Below, in pieces: positions 26,551 to 37,064 of a DNA stretch of 64,000 bases. The notes beneath the pieces were generated by a model. That model had not been told where the DNA came from. It worked only from the letters and a program-made list of their open reading frames with translations, and did no database searches. Location of the stretch: contig JAWQEG010000411.1 in the NCBI GenBank assembly GCA_033782935.1, positions 2,291,501 to 2,355,500 on the forward strand, written 5' to 3'. A program made the position numbers and the translations under genes. This DNA is from Petrolisthes cinctipes (lineage: Eukaryota; Arthropoda; Malacostraca; Decapoda; Porcellanidae). Each line of letters starts with the position of its first letter. Position 1 is the first letter of the stretch.

Positions 26551-27241
26551 AGGACGGATATGACCATCACCATCCAGGTGGCAGGCCGACCATACGTTAC
26601 GTCCTGGGAGCGGGTAAAGTCCGCCAACACCACCACCACCACCACCATAGCCATCACAACACACTCCCGAACAAACGCAACATGTCACGCCTACACCACA
26701 CGCAGCACCTCGCCACACACACGCACCCACTCAGCCATCCGTGCGACACCCACCCACCAACCTCACCCCTCTCTTGCCCACACCTTCACCATTCTATCAC
26801 ACCACACAACAACTCTTTCCCGACACTCATACCCGAGCGCCTCTCCTTCCCCTCCCAACAACACCCTACCTCTCCTACCTCTGCCTAGTGCCTACCCCTG
26901 GTACCCCACACAACCGTACCCCGTCTCCTACCGCTCCCACCCGCACTCTCACAAACACCAACACCCCCCCCCCCACCATACCTAACACCGCCTCAGACGC
27001 CATTCCTTCACCTACTCAACCTCCTTCCCCACCACGCCAAGCCTCTCCATCTCACCCCATACCTACTCCTCCCACACCTCCACCTCTCCTCTCTCAACCA
27101 ACCCTACCTCCCACCTCACACATTCATCCACACCAAGCGCTGCTCACTCCTCCCCACCCTTACCCACCTCACCCCAACCTCACCCACAACCTAGCTCCTG
27201 TGCCTCCCAACCTCCCTACCAGAGCCCAGCAACCTGGATAG
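26551..27241 (+). pseudogene. Fragment of Ty3/gypsy pol C-terminal region
   Basis: A plus-strand reading frame contains TITIQVAGRPYVTSWERVK at about 26560-26616 and then a long Thr/Pro/His/Ser-rich tail to about 27240. The same signature, with the sequence TVTIQVAGKPYIMSWEQVR, occurs on the minus strand in the gypsy element at 31426-37502 (about 32810-32890), where it sits at the end of integrase before an equally Pro/Thr-rich tail. This is therefore an isolated, opposite-oriented fragment of a related element. No LTR is visible next to it. The tail is open in two frames because of its C-rich composition, so its exact frame is uncertain. Confidence 0.75.
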
Positions 27242-27540
27242 ACTTTTGTTCACTCCAATTCTTATCTTACGATACGGACCTGGGAATAAGCCCCTTGGCT
27301 GTACGAGAGGTACAATGTTAATTACATGGCAAACGTTAAAGGTGAGCTCTTCAATTATTAAATATAAGTCCCTAATTTCTCTCCCTAGTTCAATGGGTTT
27401 TGTGTTGACGTTAATATCATTCCCGCCCATTATCAGAATTGTAAAATCCGGTTTGTATACAATCAATAACTTTTCCCAAAACTGGACGCTGAATAATGTT
27501 GCCCACCGTAGCTCCAGGTGAACTGAATGTACTCAATTCA
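27191..27540 (-). pseudogene. Possible SGNH-hydrolase-like remnant
   Basis: The minus-strand frame contains YKPDFTILIMGGNDINVNT, followed by a helix-like stretch with RDLYLIIEEL and then CHVINIVPLVQPRG. The pattern of a buried beta strand ending in GGND, then about 40 residues later another strand ending in PRG, resembles the block III and following strand of SGNH/GDSL hydrolases, including versions carried inside retroelements. There is no GDS block I and no C-terminal DxxH in the visible frame. The right part overlaps the end of the gypsy fragment on the other strand. It may be chance or a broken transposon domain. Confidence 0.35.
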
Positions 27541-28849
27541 AACCATGGCAGCTGAAGTGCAGACACGACCCCAAGACGACCTATGTAGCATTGTTTGTTG
27601 CATCCATTTTACAAATTAGGCTACAGCCTAATGGTAACATTATGCCTGTCCCTCCTACAGTCCTAAAAAAAAAGTATTATACACTCAGAGGCCATGTTAT
27701 TATATTATACAAAATCGTTCATGTTCAAGAAATGTAAAGAATGTGTGGAAGGTGTACAGCTACGAGCAAAAGTTTCAGACATTCCCTGATACAATGCATA
27801 CAAATAATGGAATGGAGGGTCGACGAACATTAAATATTTTTCTCGTGGCTATACCTTTGTTTCAAGAGAGGAATGGTGGTGGTAGAAGGAGAGAGATGTT
27901 AACTCCTCCCCTTTTTGTTTCTGTTCTCCCGCCACGATCTTACTATGATATTCATTATATAGTATACATATAAAAATGCTAGAGAGTTAAAAATTATGAA
28001 GTTATGAAGGGAGTAGGCTAGAGAGTAGAGAGAAGTTTCGGAAATGTGGTAATTTTAGAAGCAAAAGCTCTTTACCATCGTAATCCTCGTTGGTTTTTAC
28101 ATATACTGACCAATTTTCATTACAGGCTATCATTAAAAGTAACCAGAATACTACAAGGCTGCTATCACGTGAGAGATAATGAGAGCCTTGATATTTGACA
28201 CGATTATAAACTGTTAGGTAGATACGGGGGAAATGGAAGTGTGTGTTAGTGGTATCAACACTTGACACATGTAATATAAAGGTATTCACATTTGCTTCAT
28301 TTAATAAAGAGCATTCTGGTTCATGATCCTTTTTCAGTTATTGTGTAAGTATTTTTCAGCGTTTAGTGCTTGATGATAACCATTGAATGTTATACGAAAA
28401 AAGTACCGTATTCAATAATATTACCTCGGTTGTTTTTGTGTTACATCATAATATTAAAAACTTAGTCTTACATTTAATGATGTTAATAATTGACACGAAT
28501 GTCGGTATATAAATAATTGATAACTGGGCTTCCACACATTTTTCACCTCCCCAAGAATAATTTCTCACCTCTCTTATGTAGGTACCCCCCCTACCCTCCT
28601 CAAATCCCCCCTTACTTCTCCCTCCCACCAGTGAATGGTTCGAGCGAGCAGAGCTCACAACTAGTGTTTCGGGGTTATCTCGGCCAACGTTGACAATGCT
28701 GGGTGGGCTCCACGGGAGTGTGACCAGCTGTACATAGTTTTGCTAGAAAGAGCACTTTCTACATTACATATTAACAACATTGGTTAAGAAATAAGAAATT
28801 TTACGATCGTGGACGTTAACGGCACAGGCCGGAGGATAAAGGGTTAAGG
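27541..28849. other. No gene recognised
   Basis: AT-rich single-copy-looking sequence. Open frames on both strands are short and have no recognisable motif. Confidence 0.6.
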
Positions 28850-30294
28850 GGTCGCTGTTTCCTGTTTTGGGCATCCTGTTCTATCACTATCTTGTCTTGC
28901 ATGTCCCTCCCAATGCTGTTCTTCCATCTAAGCTTCGGTCTTCCTCTAACTCCTCTCTTCTCCAATTCTATATTCATGATTCTTCTTCACACTTGGTTCT
29001 CTTCCCTACACCATCTTGATTATTCCTCTGATATGTTCATTCCGGATACTATCTCTTCTTGTGACTCAACACATCCACCTCAGCATTCACATTTCCGCAA
29101 CTTCCAGTTTCTGTTCTTGAGCTTTCATTATATTATAAAGCTTCCATTTAATCTTTGCACAAATTCTCTTGTCACATAGAACTCCAGTTGACTTTCTCCA
29201 GTTAATTCAAGCTTACTGTATTCTCTGGCCACTTTCAGCCTCAATATCTTTGAAACTTCTGATCCCAGGTATTTGAAATATTTTTTGCATCCATTCTGTC
29301 TTCTCCCTGCCCTGCCTCCCATCACCCTCTTTATATGGATCGTAAGGTCCCCTAGGGTACTTCTTTTCCTTGTAACTCCTTGTAACCTCTCACCCATCAA
29401 TATTCCATCTTAATTAAGTCCAGCTTAAACCTCATGCCTCTATCTTCCAGGGCTTGACTCCTTTCCAGTTTTTGTTCCTCTCCATCCTTGCTCAAGTCAA
29501 CCAATACAATGTCATCTAAGAATAAAGCGCTTCATGTAACCTCCTCTCTAACATCTGCAGTCATCACATCCATCACAAGATCGAAAATGTAAGGGCTGAG
29601 AACCGACCCCTGATGCAGACCAGCCCTCACTCCAAACTCTTCCATCCTTCTAACAACACTTTTTACTCGAGCCGTTGTTCCTGCATACATACGGTATCTT
29701 GCTGAACAATTACATATATTTCAGGAACTTTTTCCGCCTTCATACATCTCCAAACTTCCTGCCTTTAAACCCAATCATACACTTTCTACAGATCAATGAA
29801 CACCAAGTGTAGCTCTTTCTGCTTTCTTCTGTTCTTCTCCATTGTCTGTCTCAAAAAAAATATTGCATCCACTGTCCCTCTTCCTGGTATAAACCCGAAC
29901 TGTTCTTCTCTTACACAAGTTTCTCTCCATATTCTCTCTTCTATAACTCACGCATAGATTTCCATCATCTGAGACACAGATTTTATGCCTCTGTAATTAG
30001 TACAGTCGTGAATGTCTCCTTTCTCTTTATAAATCAGTACCAGTACATTGTAACCAGTAAATCTCATAAAATATTCACTCCTTCTCTCCCTAAACATTTC
30101 CTCTCTTTGATTGGTATAACCATCAGGACTAACGGCCTTTCCTTCTTTCATTTTTAGTAACGCTATCTGTATTTCCTCTATGTTAATAATTATATTAGAC
30201 TTCTCTTATATACTGATTTTCAACTTCTATCAATCTTTTATCGTTCTCCTCATTCAATAATTTCTCAAACTAATCATTCCACCCTGTATTTACA
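28850..30294 (-). pseudogene. RTE-like non-LTR retrotransposon remnant (RT to C-terminus), block A
   Basis: Read on the minus strand, the right end encodes a reverse-transcriptase N-terminal block with VLIYKEKGDIHDCTNYRGIK (ORF 29948-30151). This is followed by scattered RT blocks, including a region near 29580-29680 with FGVRAGLHQGSVLSPYIFDL. A degraded catalytic motif near 29510-29530 reads LFLDDIVLVD, where YADD-type motifs normally have Tyr-Ala-Asp-Asp. The C-terminal signature GRPKLRWKNSIGRDMQDK appears near 28900-28950, matching the usual GRPxxRWxxxxxxDM tail of RTE-like elements. Frameshifts and stops break the frame throughout. The endonuclease portion is absent because the copy ends abruptly at a junction with a different, plus-strand element at about 30294. 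Confidence 0.8.
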
Positions 30295-31425
30295 CCTCTA
30301 CTACCACAGTACTGCATCCACCATCACCTTCCCAGTCTATTCCTTCCAACAATCCTGCCCCACCTCCGAACCTTGCCCTCCACCAGTTTGTTGCTTCTGT
30401 CATGGCATGATGTAGTGCCCTTGAGAACCACTTTTCTGCCCTTGAAGCCACGATTGACAGGCTGGTTGCCTCTCTGTCCACTTCTAATCCCAATTTCTCC
30501 ACCGTTGTTGAGACTCAGTAATCCATCATCTCAGTCGTCACCACCCTTACCTTACCGACAAGATGGCTAGTACGGATTCTTGCCTTAAGAAGATTTGTGT
30601 GTCAGTCTCTTCTCTTGGTTTGTCTCCTTCTCCAGGTCGTTCATCTGCCTCTACTATCCGGACTTCTTCCTCCAAGCATAGGGTTCGCTCTTAATGTCAT
30701 CTCCTGGAGCGTCTGTGGTATCACCAGTTATGTTAAACTCAGTCAACTCATGTTTTTCCTTATCATCCGAGTATTTTCTTTCTCCAGGAAGTATTTCCAA
30801 GATGGTCTCTCACCTCTGGACAAACTCTTAACTTGCATACATAGCTTCTAGCCACATCACCTTCTTCTGTACCTCCACCGATCCTGACATTACCTTTCAG
30901 CTTCAGGAAGGTACTCTGGATCTCATCCTCACATCTGGACTGATAACATCTCAGAACCAGTGCTCCACGGTGCCAGTTTTATTCTCTGTTCATGTCACAC
31001 TTTGGCTTCATTATATTCTACCTGCTGGGTCTACTGCTCCTGCCACTCGTTTACATATTGCTGTGCATGTAAATCATTATATTTTACCTGCTGGGTGTAC
31101 TGCTCCTGCCACTCGTTTACATATTGCTGTGCCTGTAAATCATTATATTCTACCTGCTGGGTCTACTGCTCCTGCCACTCGTTTACATATTGCTGTGCCT
31201 GTAAATCAAGAGCAGACAACCTTTGTACAGTAGGGCGAAGGTCAGATGAAACTTTCTGGAGCATATCTCAGGCAAGAGTGACAAACGAGAACCACAAAGT
31301 GGATTTGTACAAACAAATTATTGAAAAAAACATACATATTAGTGAGATGGTTTGGTGACATTGTTCATTCAAGAGTTTTTTTGGTAAACATACAAATTAG
31401 TGTGATGGCTGGTTCTACTTGCCAT
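30295..31425 (+). pseudogene. Plus-strand non-LTR retrotransposon remnant, block A copy
   Basis: The region aligns with 50357-50940 plus 53782-54600. Reading frames (broken) include an ORF1-like coiled-coil segment, with SALENHFSALEATIDRLVASL-type periodicity near 30410-30500, and then the start of an apurinic-endonuclease-like ORF2 near 30690-30800. There a strand ending NVISWSVCGI is followed by KLSQL and, after a further strand, a Phe/Leu-rich segment corresponding to the LQE block. Downstream LDLILTSGLITSQNQCST resembles the C-terminal endonuclease strands. There is no RT domain. The remnant is interrupted at 31425/37503 by a gypsy element. Assignment to a Jockey/CR1-type clade is inference. 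Confidence 0.65.
31019..31210 (+). repeat. 66-bp minisatellite, 3 copies
   Basis: Three units begin TACCTGCTGGGTCTACTG and contain CTGCCACTCGTTTACATATT (31019, 31085, 31151). The period of 66 bp equals 22 codons, so two frames stay open. The paralogous site at 53931 has seven units. Confidence 0.95.
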
Positions 31426-31812
31426 TGTAACAACAGGGTGTTGTGTTACTATGGGAGTGAACAGACTCGATTGTACACGGTAACAATTTATTGGTATGAC
31501 TACAAGGGTTGGTTCTCACACTCGTAAATTCTGGACTTGTAGAGAGGGGGACTTGTCTGCCGTAGCCGAGTAGAGAGAGAGAGCTGCTGTAGAAGTAGCG
31601 TGGTGTGCTGGAGCTTGGTGAGAGTAGCAGCAGGCGAGGTCGGCGGCAGGAGCAAGAGGTGAGTGCATGTCGAAGGCTAGCTGTAGAGTCCGAAGCTCGT
31701 CGGCGGCTTTTATCTCATTCTGGCCGGCTGCATTCGCAGGTGTCATGGCGGACTCCAGTGGCAGGTGGACAGGTGAGGGCAGGGAAGCGCAAGGTGCTTG
31801 GTGTCTGCTAAA
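31426..31812 (-). repeat. 3' LTR of the gypsy element
   Basis: In plus orientation it runs from TGTAACAACAGGGTGTTGTG to GGTGCTTGGTGTCTGCTAAA. It matches 37065-37502 along its whole length except for an approximately 51-bp deletion near 31537 and scattered substitutions. Its outer end has decayed (TAAA where the other LTR has TACA). Confidence 0.92.
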
Positions 31813-31832
31813 ATACCCCAACTCCCCCACAA
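31813..31832 (-). other. Polypurine tract of the gypsy element
   Basis: On the minus strand the bases just upstream of the 3' LTR read ATTGTGGGGGAGTTGGGGTA, a G-rich purine tract in the position where plus-strand DNA synthesis is primed. Confidence 0.75.
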
Positions 31833-31983
31833 TATTTAGGAGAGGAGGGTGGCCCAGGAACATACAAAAACATACATATATGTATAAAAAGAAAGTTATG
31901 TACAATACAAAACATACATGGAGAGTGTCATACATAAGTGTATGGGTACGGTGTAGCATGTGTCGGGGAGGCAAGTGTGTGAG

Positions 31984-33088
31984 TTAATAATAGGGCGTGA
32001 GTGTATCTGCAGGCGTGTGGAGTGGATATATGTATAATTGTGTGAGGTATTTGACCGGGTGATGTATGGTTCTGCCGGACCGGGATATGTAACCCTCTGG
32101 GACCAGGCCAGGTTCCTTGTCATCTGATGGTTCATGCAAGGTGGGGAGAGGTAAGCGGGCGTTACTGTTGTTGGTGATGTTGGGTCTGGTTGTGGTGCCG
32201 TGGGTGGTGGTTGCTGCACGTTGTGAGTATCTTCCTGTGGGTAGACTGGAGGGATTACTGGTGTCAGGGAAACAATATGGGGGTAGTGGTAGGAACGGGA
32301 GGCATAGGTATGGGTAGTTGGTGTGGTTCAGGGTGTGGTTCAGGGGGTGAATGGGGTCAGGTTTAGTTTGGGTAGGGGAAGGAAAACGTGGTAGGGGTGA
32401 ATGTAGGGGCGAAGGAGTTGGTTGGGGTTGGTGTAGTGGTGGGGTAGGGTCGGTGGTAGGTGTGATGGGACGTGTTGGTGTCGGCGTGCGATGTGGATGT
32501 GAGGTAGAGGGGTGTTTATATTTGTGAGATGAGGTTGACAGTGTGGGTAGGAGCGGTGTATGGTGTGTGTGAGGGAGTGGTGGGGCAGAGTGGTGTGACC
32601 TTGGGTGTTGTTGTGGCGTGGGTAGGAGTGGTATGCGGTGGTATGGTGTGGTGGTGGTTGAGGGAAGGAGTGGGGTGAGGGTGTTGGGGGAAGGATGCAC
32701 AGATGCATGTGTAGCTGTTTGTTGGTATAGCGGTGTGAGCATGGTTATGGTGGTATGTGATTGTCAGTGTGTGTTTGTGTGTTGTGGTGGTGGCGTGGCG
32801 TTAGTGTGTGTGTTGGTGTATGCTGGCCTCACTTGTTCCCAGGACATGATGTATGGCTTCCCAGCTACCTGTATAGTCACAGTAGTGTCCGTCCTGGCGA
32901 TCACAGAGTAAAGTCCAGTGTATGGTTCCTGCAGTGGTGTGCGGTGGGCATCCATCGAATGGAGTCCTCTGGGTGTGTAGGTAGGTCTGGACTCTGCTGG
33001 GAGCGTGGGTGTAGGTCGGACGTTTCTTATCGCCGCCTTTAGCGATGGGAGGAATGCTAGGTTGGAAGTGTCGAGATCTGGTCTTGCC
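31984..33088 (-). pseudogene. Gypsy pol C-terminus and Pro/Thr-rich tail
   Basis: The minus-strand frames carry an integrase C-terminal segment with LPSLKAAIRNVRPTPTLPA, YTGLYSVIARTDTTVTIQV and AGKPYIMSWEQVR (about 32820-33060). A roughly 250-codon Pro/Thr/His/Ser-rich region follows (31984-32742), ending with YISRSGRTIHHPVKYLTQ. An SGR-type motif a few residues from the end is frequent at the C-terminus of gypsy polyproteins. The disordered tail has no known catalytic role. A frame change separates it from the integrase core. Confidence 0.75.
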
Positions 33089-33649
33089 ACGCCTTTGACT
33101 CAAACTGGGTTCCCTGGTCTGTGATGATTACAGCCAGGGGACCGAAGTTGGCCACCCAGTTACTGAGGAAGTGGTGGGCAGTACCTTCGGCGGTGATATC
33201 GTCCATGGGGGTTGTGGTACACCCGTGTGTCGTCCTGTCAATGCATGACAGAAGGTAGCGTGAGTCACAGGGCGGAGAGATATGTCGATATGCACGGTGT
33301 GGAACCTACTGGTAGGCACAGAGAACTCATGGACTGGGGGTAGGGTGTGGCATCCTACCTTAGCTCGCTGGCAAGGGATGCAAGATGTGACCCACTCCTT
33401 CACTTGTTTCCTCATACCTGGCCAGACTGCTCAGCGGCGGATTAGGCGGAGAGTACCTGCGACGTCCGGTTGGTTGAGAGAATGGTAATGGTTGAATACC
33501 TTCAGCGATGTGCTACACCACAGCTTGGTGACCATATCTGGGGTGGTCAAGTACTCCAGGCGGAGTTCAGTGTCGCCTGTGAGGAGGTCCTGGAGGTGTG
33601 TGTCGGTGACCCGAGCTGCAGCGATGGCCAGGAAGTTGAGTGGAGGCAT
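33089..33649 (-). pseudogene. Gypsy integrase, internally deleted
   Basis: Minus-strand frames show a degenerate zinc-binding region (VFNHYHSLNQPDVAGTLRLI, then VTSCIPCQRAKVG with the CxxC pair at about 33350-33390). A strand follows with VHIDI, and then, in another frame, core segments LSCIDRTT and IITDQGTQFES (about 33100-33250), which would supply the first two catalytic Asp residues. Directly after QFESKAW the sequence passes to the C-terminal LPSLKAAI block. The part of the core carrying the catalytic Glu is therefore missing, and the product could not catalyse strand transfer. Confidence 0.8.
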
Positions 33650-34220
33650 CTGCTGGATTGTTGGGCTTCAGCGGGGGTGATTTTGATAGGGCGTCTGTTA
33701 CAGATGTGTCCTCGCCTCTGAGATGGCGGATGTCGGTGGTGAACTCGGATAGAAATGCCAGATAGCGTATCACCCTAGGTGACCAGTTGGTGCCCTGCTG
33801 CTGCATCACCATTGTCCATGGCTTGTGGTCGGTGTGGATATGGAAACTCCTACCTTTCAAGAAATGGCGGAAGTGTTTGACTGCCTCATGAATGGCCACT
33901 ATCTCTCTGTCGAAGACGCTATACTTCCGCTGTGGTGGCTCAAGTCGCTTGCTGAAAAACGTGTAGATGAATGTTTGTGTGTGTGGAGTTGGGTAGGAAA
34001 GGAGGGTGTTGTCTGCTAGCTTCGCCTTGATGCTGTTGAAGGCTTCTTCAGCTATTGTGGACCATACCAACTTATTCTGTGATGTCTTCTTCAGTCCTTT
34101 TAGGAGGTTGTGGAGTGTTGTGAGTGCAGCGGCGGCGTGGCAGATGAAGCGGTGGTAGTAATTAACCTCCCCCATGAGTTCCCTGAGTTTCCTGGTGGTG
34201 GTAGGTAGTGGGAACTCCAC
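33567..34220 (-). pseudogene. Gypsy RNase H domain
   Basis: A 217-codon minus-strand frame begins with the RT connection segment (LRELMGEVNYYHRFI, LHNLLKG) and continues into RNase H with FFSKRLEPPQRKYSVFDREI, FHIHTDHKPWTMVM and the final LRGEDTSVTDALSKS, close to the standard VADALSR ending. The first catalytic region, normally TDAS, is degraded to a Tyr/Phe-rich stretch (HTQTFIYTFFSKRL). RNase H normally removes the RNA strand during reverse transcription. Confidence 0.88.
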
Positions 34221-34280
34221 CTTCTGTGGGAAGGGGGTGATGCTGTCAGGAGTAACACTGTGCCAAGGAAGTCGAGACTC

Positions 34281-34860
34281 TCAGCTCCCAGGACGCATTT
34301 GGAGGGGTGGACCATCAATCCATACTGCTGCAGTCTGCCAAATAGTTCCCTCAGGTGTTGTTGGTGCTGTATGTGTGTGTGTCGGAGGCTGCCAGGATGT
34401 TGTCGATATACACCACCACCCAGTCGAGCCCCTCATTACCTTGTCCATGAACCGTTGGAAGGTCTGGGCGGCGTTGTGTAGGCCGAAGTTCATGGATGGG
34501 AACTCGAACAAGCCGAAGGGCGTGGTGATACCCATTTTCTTGATGTCGTCCTCCGCAACAGAGACTTGGTGGAATGCCCATACCAGGTCTTTTTTTGAGA
34601 ATACCTCACATCCCTGGAGCTTAGAGAGAAAGTCCAGGACGTGCATTATCGGATACCTGTCGGGTGTGGTGGCAGCGTTCAGAGCTCTGTAGTCACTGGA
34701 TGCCCTCCATTTTCCTTCCTGCTACTTTGGCACCATAAGTAGTGACAACGCCCAAGCACTGTCTGATGGTCTAGCTATCCCGTGATTAAGCATGACATTA
34801 AACTCATGTTTTGCTGCCTCCAGACGCTTGGGGGCATCCTCCGGGGCTTGGCAAAACAGG
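34281..34860 (-). pseudogene. Gypsy reverse transcriptase, broken, YIDN at the active site
   Basis: Minus-strand RT blocks in order are FNVMLNHGIARPSDSAWALS, then LLMVPK followed by a stop near 34722, DYRALNAATTPDRYPIM, FSKKDLVWAFHQVSVAEDDI, GITTPFGLFEFPSMNFGLHN and QTFQRFMDKVMRG. The active-site strand near 34396-34420 reads VVVYIDNILAAS, so the second Asp of the YxDD motif is Asn. A frame change separates the QRFMDK block from the YIDN block. Both the stop and the substitution would abolish polymerase activity. Confidence 0.92.
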
Positions 34861-35242
34861 GGCATCCAGCAGTGGTGATGGTGTGGCGTATGCTGGGGTC
34901 GTGTGTGTGTTGCATGGTGGTGGTAGAAAGCAGCTCTGGGAACTCCTGCAGTAGGGCATCGTATGGGCTGGCTTAAAGGATGTGTGTGATGGTAGGTGTC
35001 GACTGGCACCAGTGTTTCGTCGGGATAATGGTTCCTGGTGGCTGGTGGATGGGGCGGCCTCTCCTGGCATCGATTAATAGATTGTGCGCTGTGAGGAAGT
35101 CTAACCCCAGGATGGAGCCTTGTACGTTTGCTATGACGAAGGGTCACACCACATATTCCTGGTGTACAAGGGTGATGCCCCTACTTCTTGTACCGTATGT
35201 GGCGAAGGGCGACTTGTTTGCTGTTAGCAGGTCATACGACCT

Positions 35243-35494
35243 CTACCTGCCTTTGTCGTGGGGTGGGACTACACTCACTTCGGATCCTGAATCGATGAGG
35301 AAGTGTTCGCCTGACCCTAGGTCTTCCACCCACAGGAGAGTACGGGCGTTCTGGTGGGCCATACGTGGAGAGATGGTAGTGTGTTGCTGGGCAAGTGTTA
35401 GCAGTGTGGGCTTCTGCAGGAGGCTTGTGGTGTTGGTGGGTATGTGTCGTCGTAGTTGGCCCTGTTTTGGAGTGTGTGGTGTGGGCGGTAGCAT
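35243..35494 (-). pseudogene. Gypsy aspartic protease remnant
   Basis: The 83-codon minus-strand frame ends with LLWVEDLGSGEHFLIDSGSE, then VSVVPP. The FLIDSGSEVSVVP pattern is the retropepsin active-site loop (D-S/T-G). The frame terminates soon after, and the flap and second half are in other frames. It lies between gag and RT as expected. Confidence 0.8.
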
Positions 35495-35714
35495 GGAGGG
35501 CGCTGTTTTAACACAGCCTTATTCATTTCCCTGGTTCAGTCTGGCAGCAGAGCGAGTAGAAGAGGTACCCCACTGGCATGGGAAGGAGGCAGTTGCATGC
35601 TAGGGAATCGAACCTCCAATGGTATAAGCACAGTTGTGGGTCATGCCAGAGTTGCTGTAACGAGGCTGTTGATGGAAGCCGCTGGGTAGGGGGTAGCTGG
35701 TGAATAGGTGGGGC

Positions 35715-36481
35715 TCACTGCTGCTGGTGGTGTAGTGGTGGGGCTTGGAGTTGGGGGTCGAGTTTGTTGGAAAGGGCCTCGAGTCGTTGTGCTAGGTTGG
35801 CAACGTCGTGAGGTGGTGTGTGTGTGTGTTGCTTCTGAAGTGTTGGTAGGTTGACGGGCGTTGCCTGTGAAGTGGTCTGGGTAGCGATCACTGTGGCGGT
35901 GTGTTGAGTAGGCCATGTACCCATGTGGTTCTTATTAGTATGTAGAAGGATATCAACCAGCTAGCCATATTCCCACAGGGATAGGTTGGGCTGAATCTGT
36001 GATGGTAGTAACTTGGTGTGTCGGACTCTGAGGATAGCGTCAGGTAAAGGTGTGGCGGTGTTTACGTTGAGTTGCTGCATGTGGCGCAGCAGTGATGATG
36101 GACGCACCCTTCCACCTGCATGTCATCCAGTGCTTTGAAAAGCTGGGTGGTTGACATACCGTGAGCGGTGGTGATGGCTGCCTTAACACCCTCGTACTGC
36201 AATCCCTGGTCAAGTGTTGTGAGTAGTGGAGAGATGGAGGAGAATATTTTGTTGGGTAGGGCACGCAGGATGGCTTGATACTTCTGGTCGTCGGTGTAGT
36301 TGTTTCCTTGCCATACCGCCTCTGTGTGAAGGTACCAGGAATGTGTGTCGAATGAAAATGGGGGAACATAGGGTATCTGTAAGATAGGTGTATGTATGGT
36401 GTTGTGTGATAGAGTAACGGTATTCTGGGTGGCCAGGGACATGTTGGACGAGTCGTGTGTAGGAGCGGTGGGGGTAAGCAT
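35715..36481 (-). pseudogene. Gypsy gag-like remnant
   Basis: The minus-strand frame at 36062-36481 carries YVPPFSFDTHSWYLHTEAVW, then ALPNKIFSSI, YEGVKAAITTAHG and KALDDMQVEG, the helical layout of a Ty3/gypsy capsid domain. Near 36060-36110 the frame shifts; in the neighbouring frame a block reading SSLLRHMQQLN continues the domain. The downstream part to 35715 contains a heptad-like ANLAQRLEALSNKLDPQL. No CCHC zinc knuckle was found. Confidence 0.8.
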
Positions 36482-36779
36482 GGTGGTAGTGTGTGTGTGT
36501 TAAAGAATGTTGTGGCGTGAGTGGAGGCGGTGTGGAAACACACAAACACGAAAATCCTTGAGTTATCAGTCGAATAGGGAGGGATAGAGCACTGGGGTAA
36601 GAGGTTACACGTGGTCGAGGGTTGAGTCAAATGAACACAGGGCTGTATGGGACGCGACACTGGTGGGCAAGTAACGTTAACACTGGGAAGGGTGGGAATA
36701 ACACTGGGGATGGTGGAACAAAAATAGGGGTTGTAAAGTGTATGTGTTTATGTGTGGAAATACCTTTGGAGAGGGGTTG

Positions 36780-37048
36780 GTGGTGTAAAACATTGTGGAG
36801 GTCCTGGTGGGTTGCAGGCGTCGATTGTAGCTTGTAGGTAGCGGTGTGGAGAAGTTGTAGTAGTACCAGTAGTGTGGGGTTGTAGGTATCAATCGTCGGT
36901 TGTAGTTAGTGGCGTGGAGAAGTTGTAGCACGAGTTGATGTAGCACATGGAAATACCAGCACGTAGTTATAGCTTGTAGGTGCAGTGTGGAGTAGTTGTA
37001 GCACGTGGACGTAGAGTGGAGTAGTTGTAGCTTGTGTTAACGAGCTGA
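36780..37048 (-). other. Gypsy 5' leader with imperfect internal repeats
   Basis: Between gag and the primer-binding site the plus strand repeats phrases such as GTGGAGAAGTTGTAG and TTGTAGCTTGTAGGT several times. No coding motif is seen. Confidence 0.6.
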
Positions 37049-37063
37049 ATCCGGGGTCACCAA
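37048..37063 (-). other. Primer-binding site of the gypsy element
   Basis: On the minus strand, two bases after the 5' LTR end, the sequence is TGGTGACCCCGGATTC. The first 11 bases (TGGTGACCCCG) match the complement of the 3' end of tRNA-Trp as used by several retroelements; the following bases do not. The primer identity is an inference. Confidence 0.65.
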
Positions 37064-37064
37064 C

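Noticed and set aside
37048..37063. Primer-binding site as proof of tRNA-Trp priming
   Set aside because: Only the first 11 bases match; identity of the primer tRNA left open.
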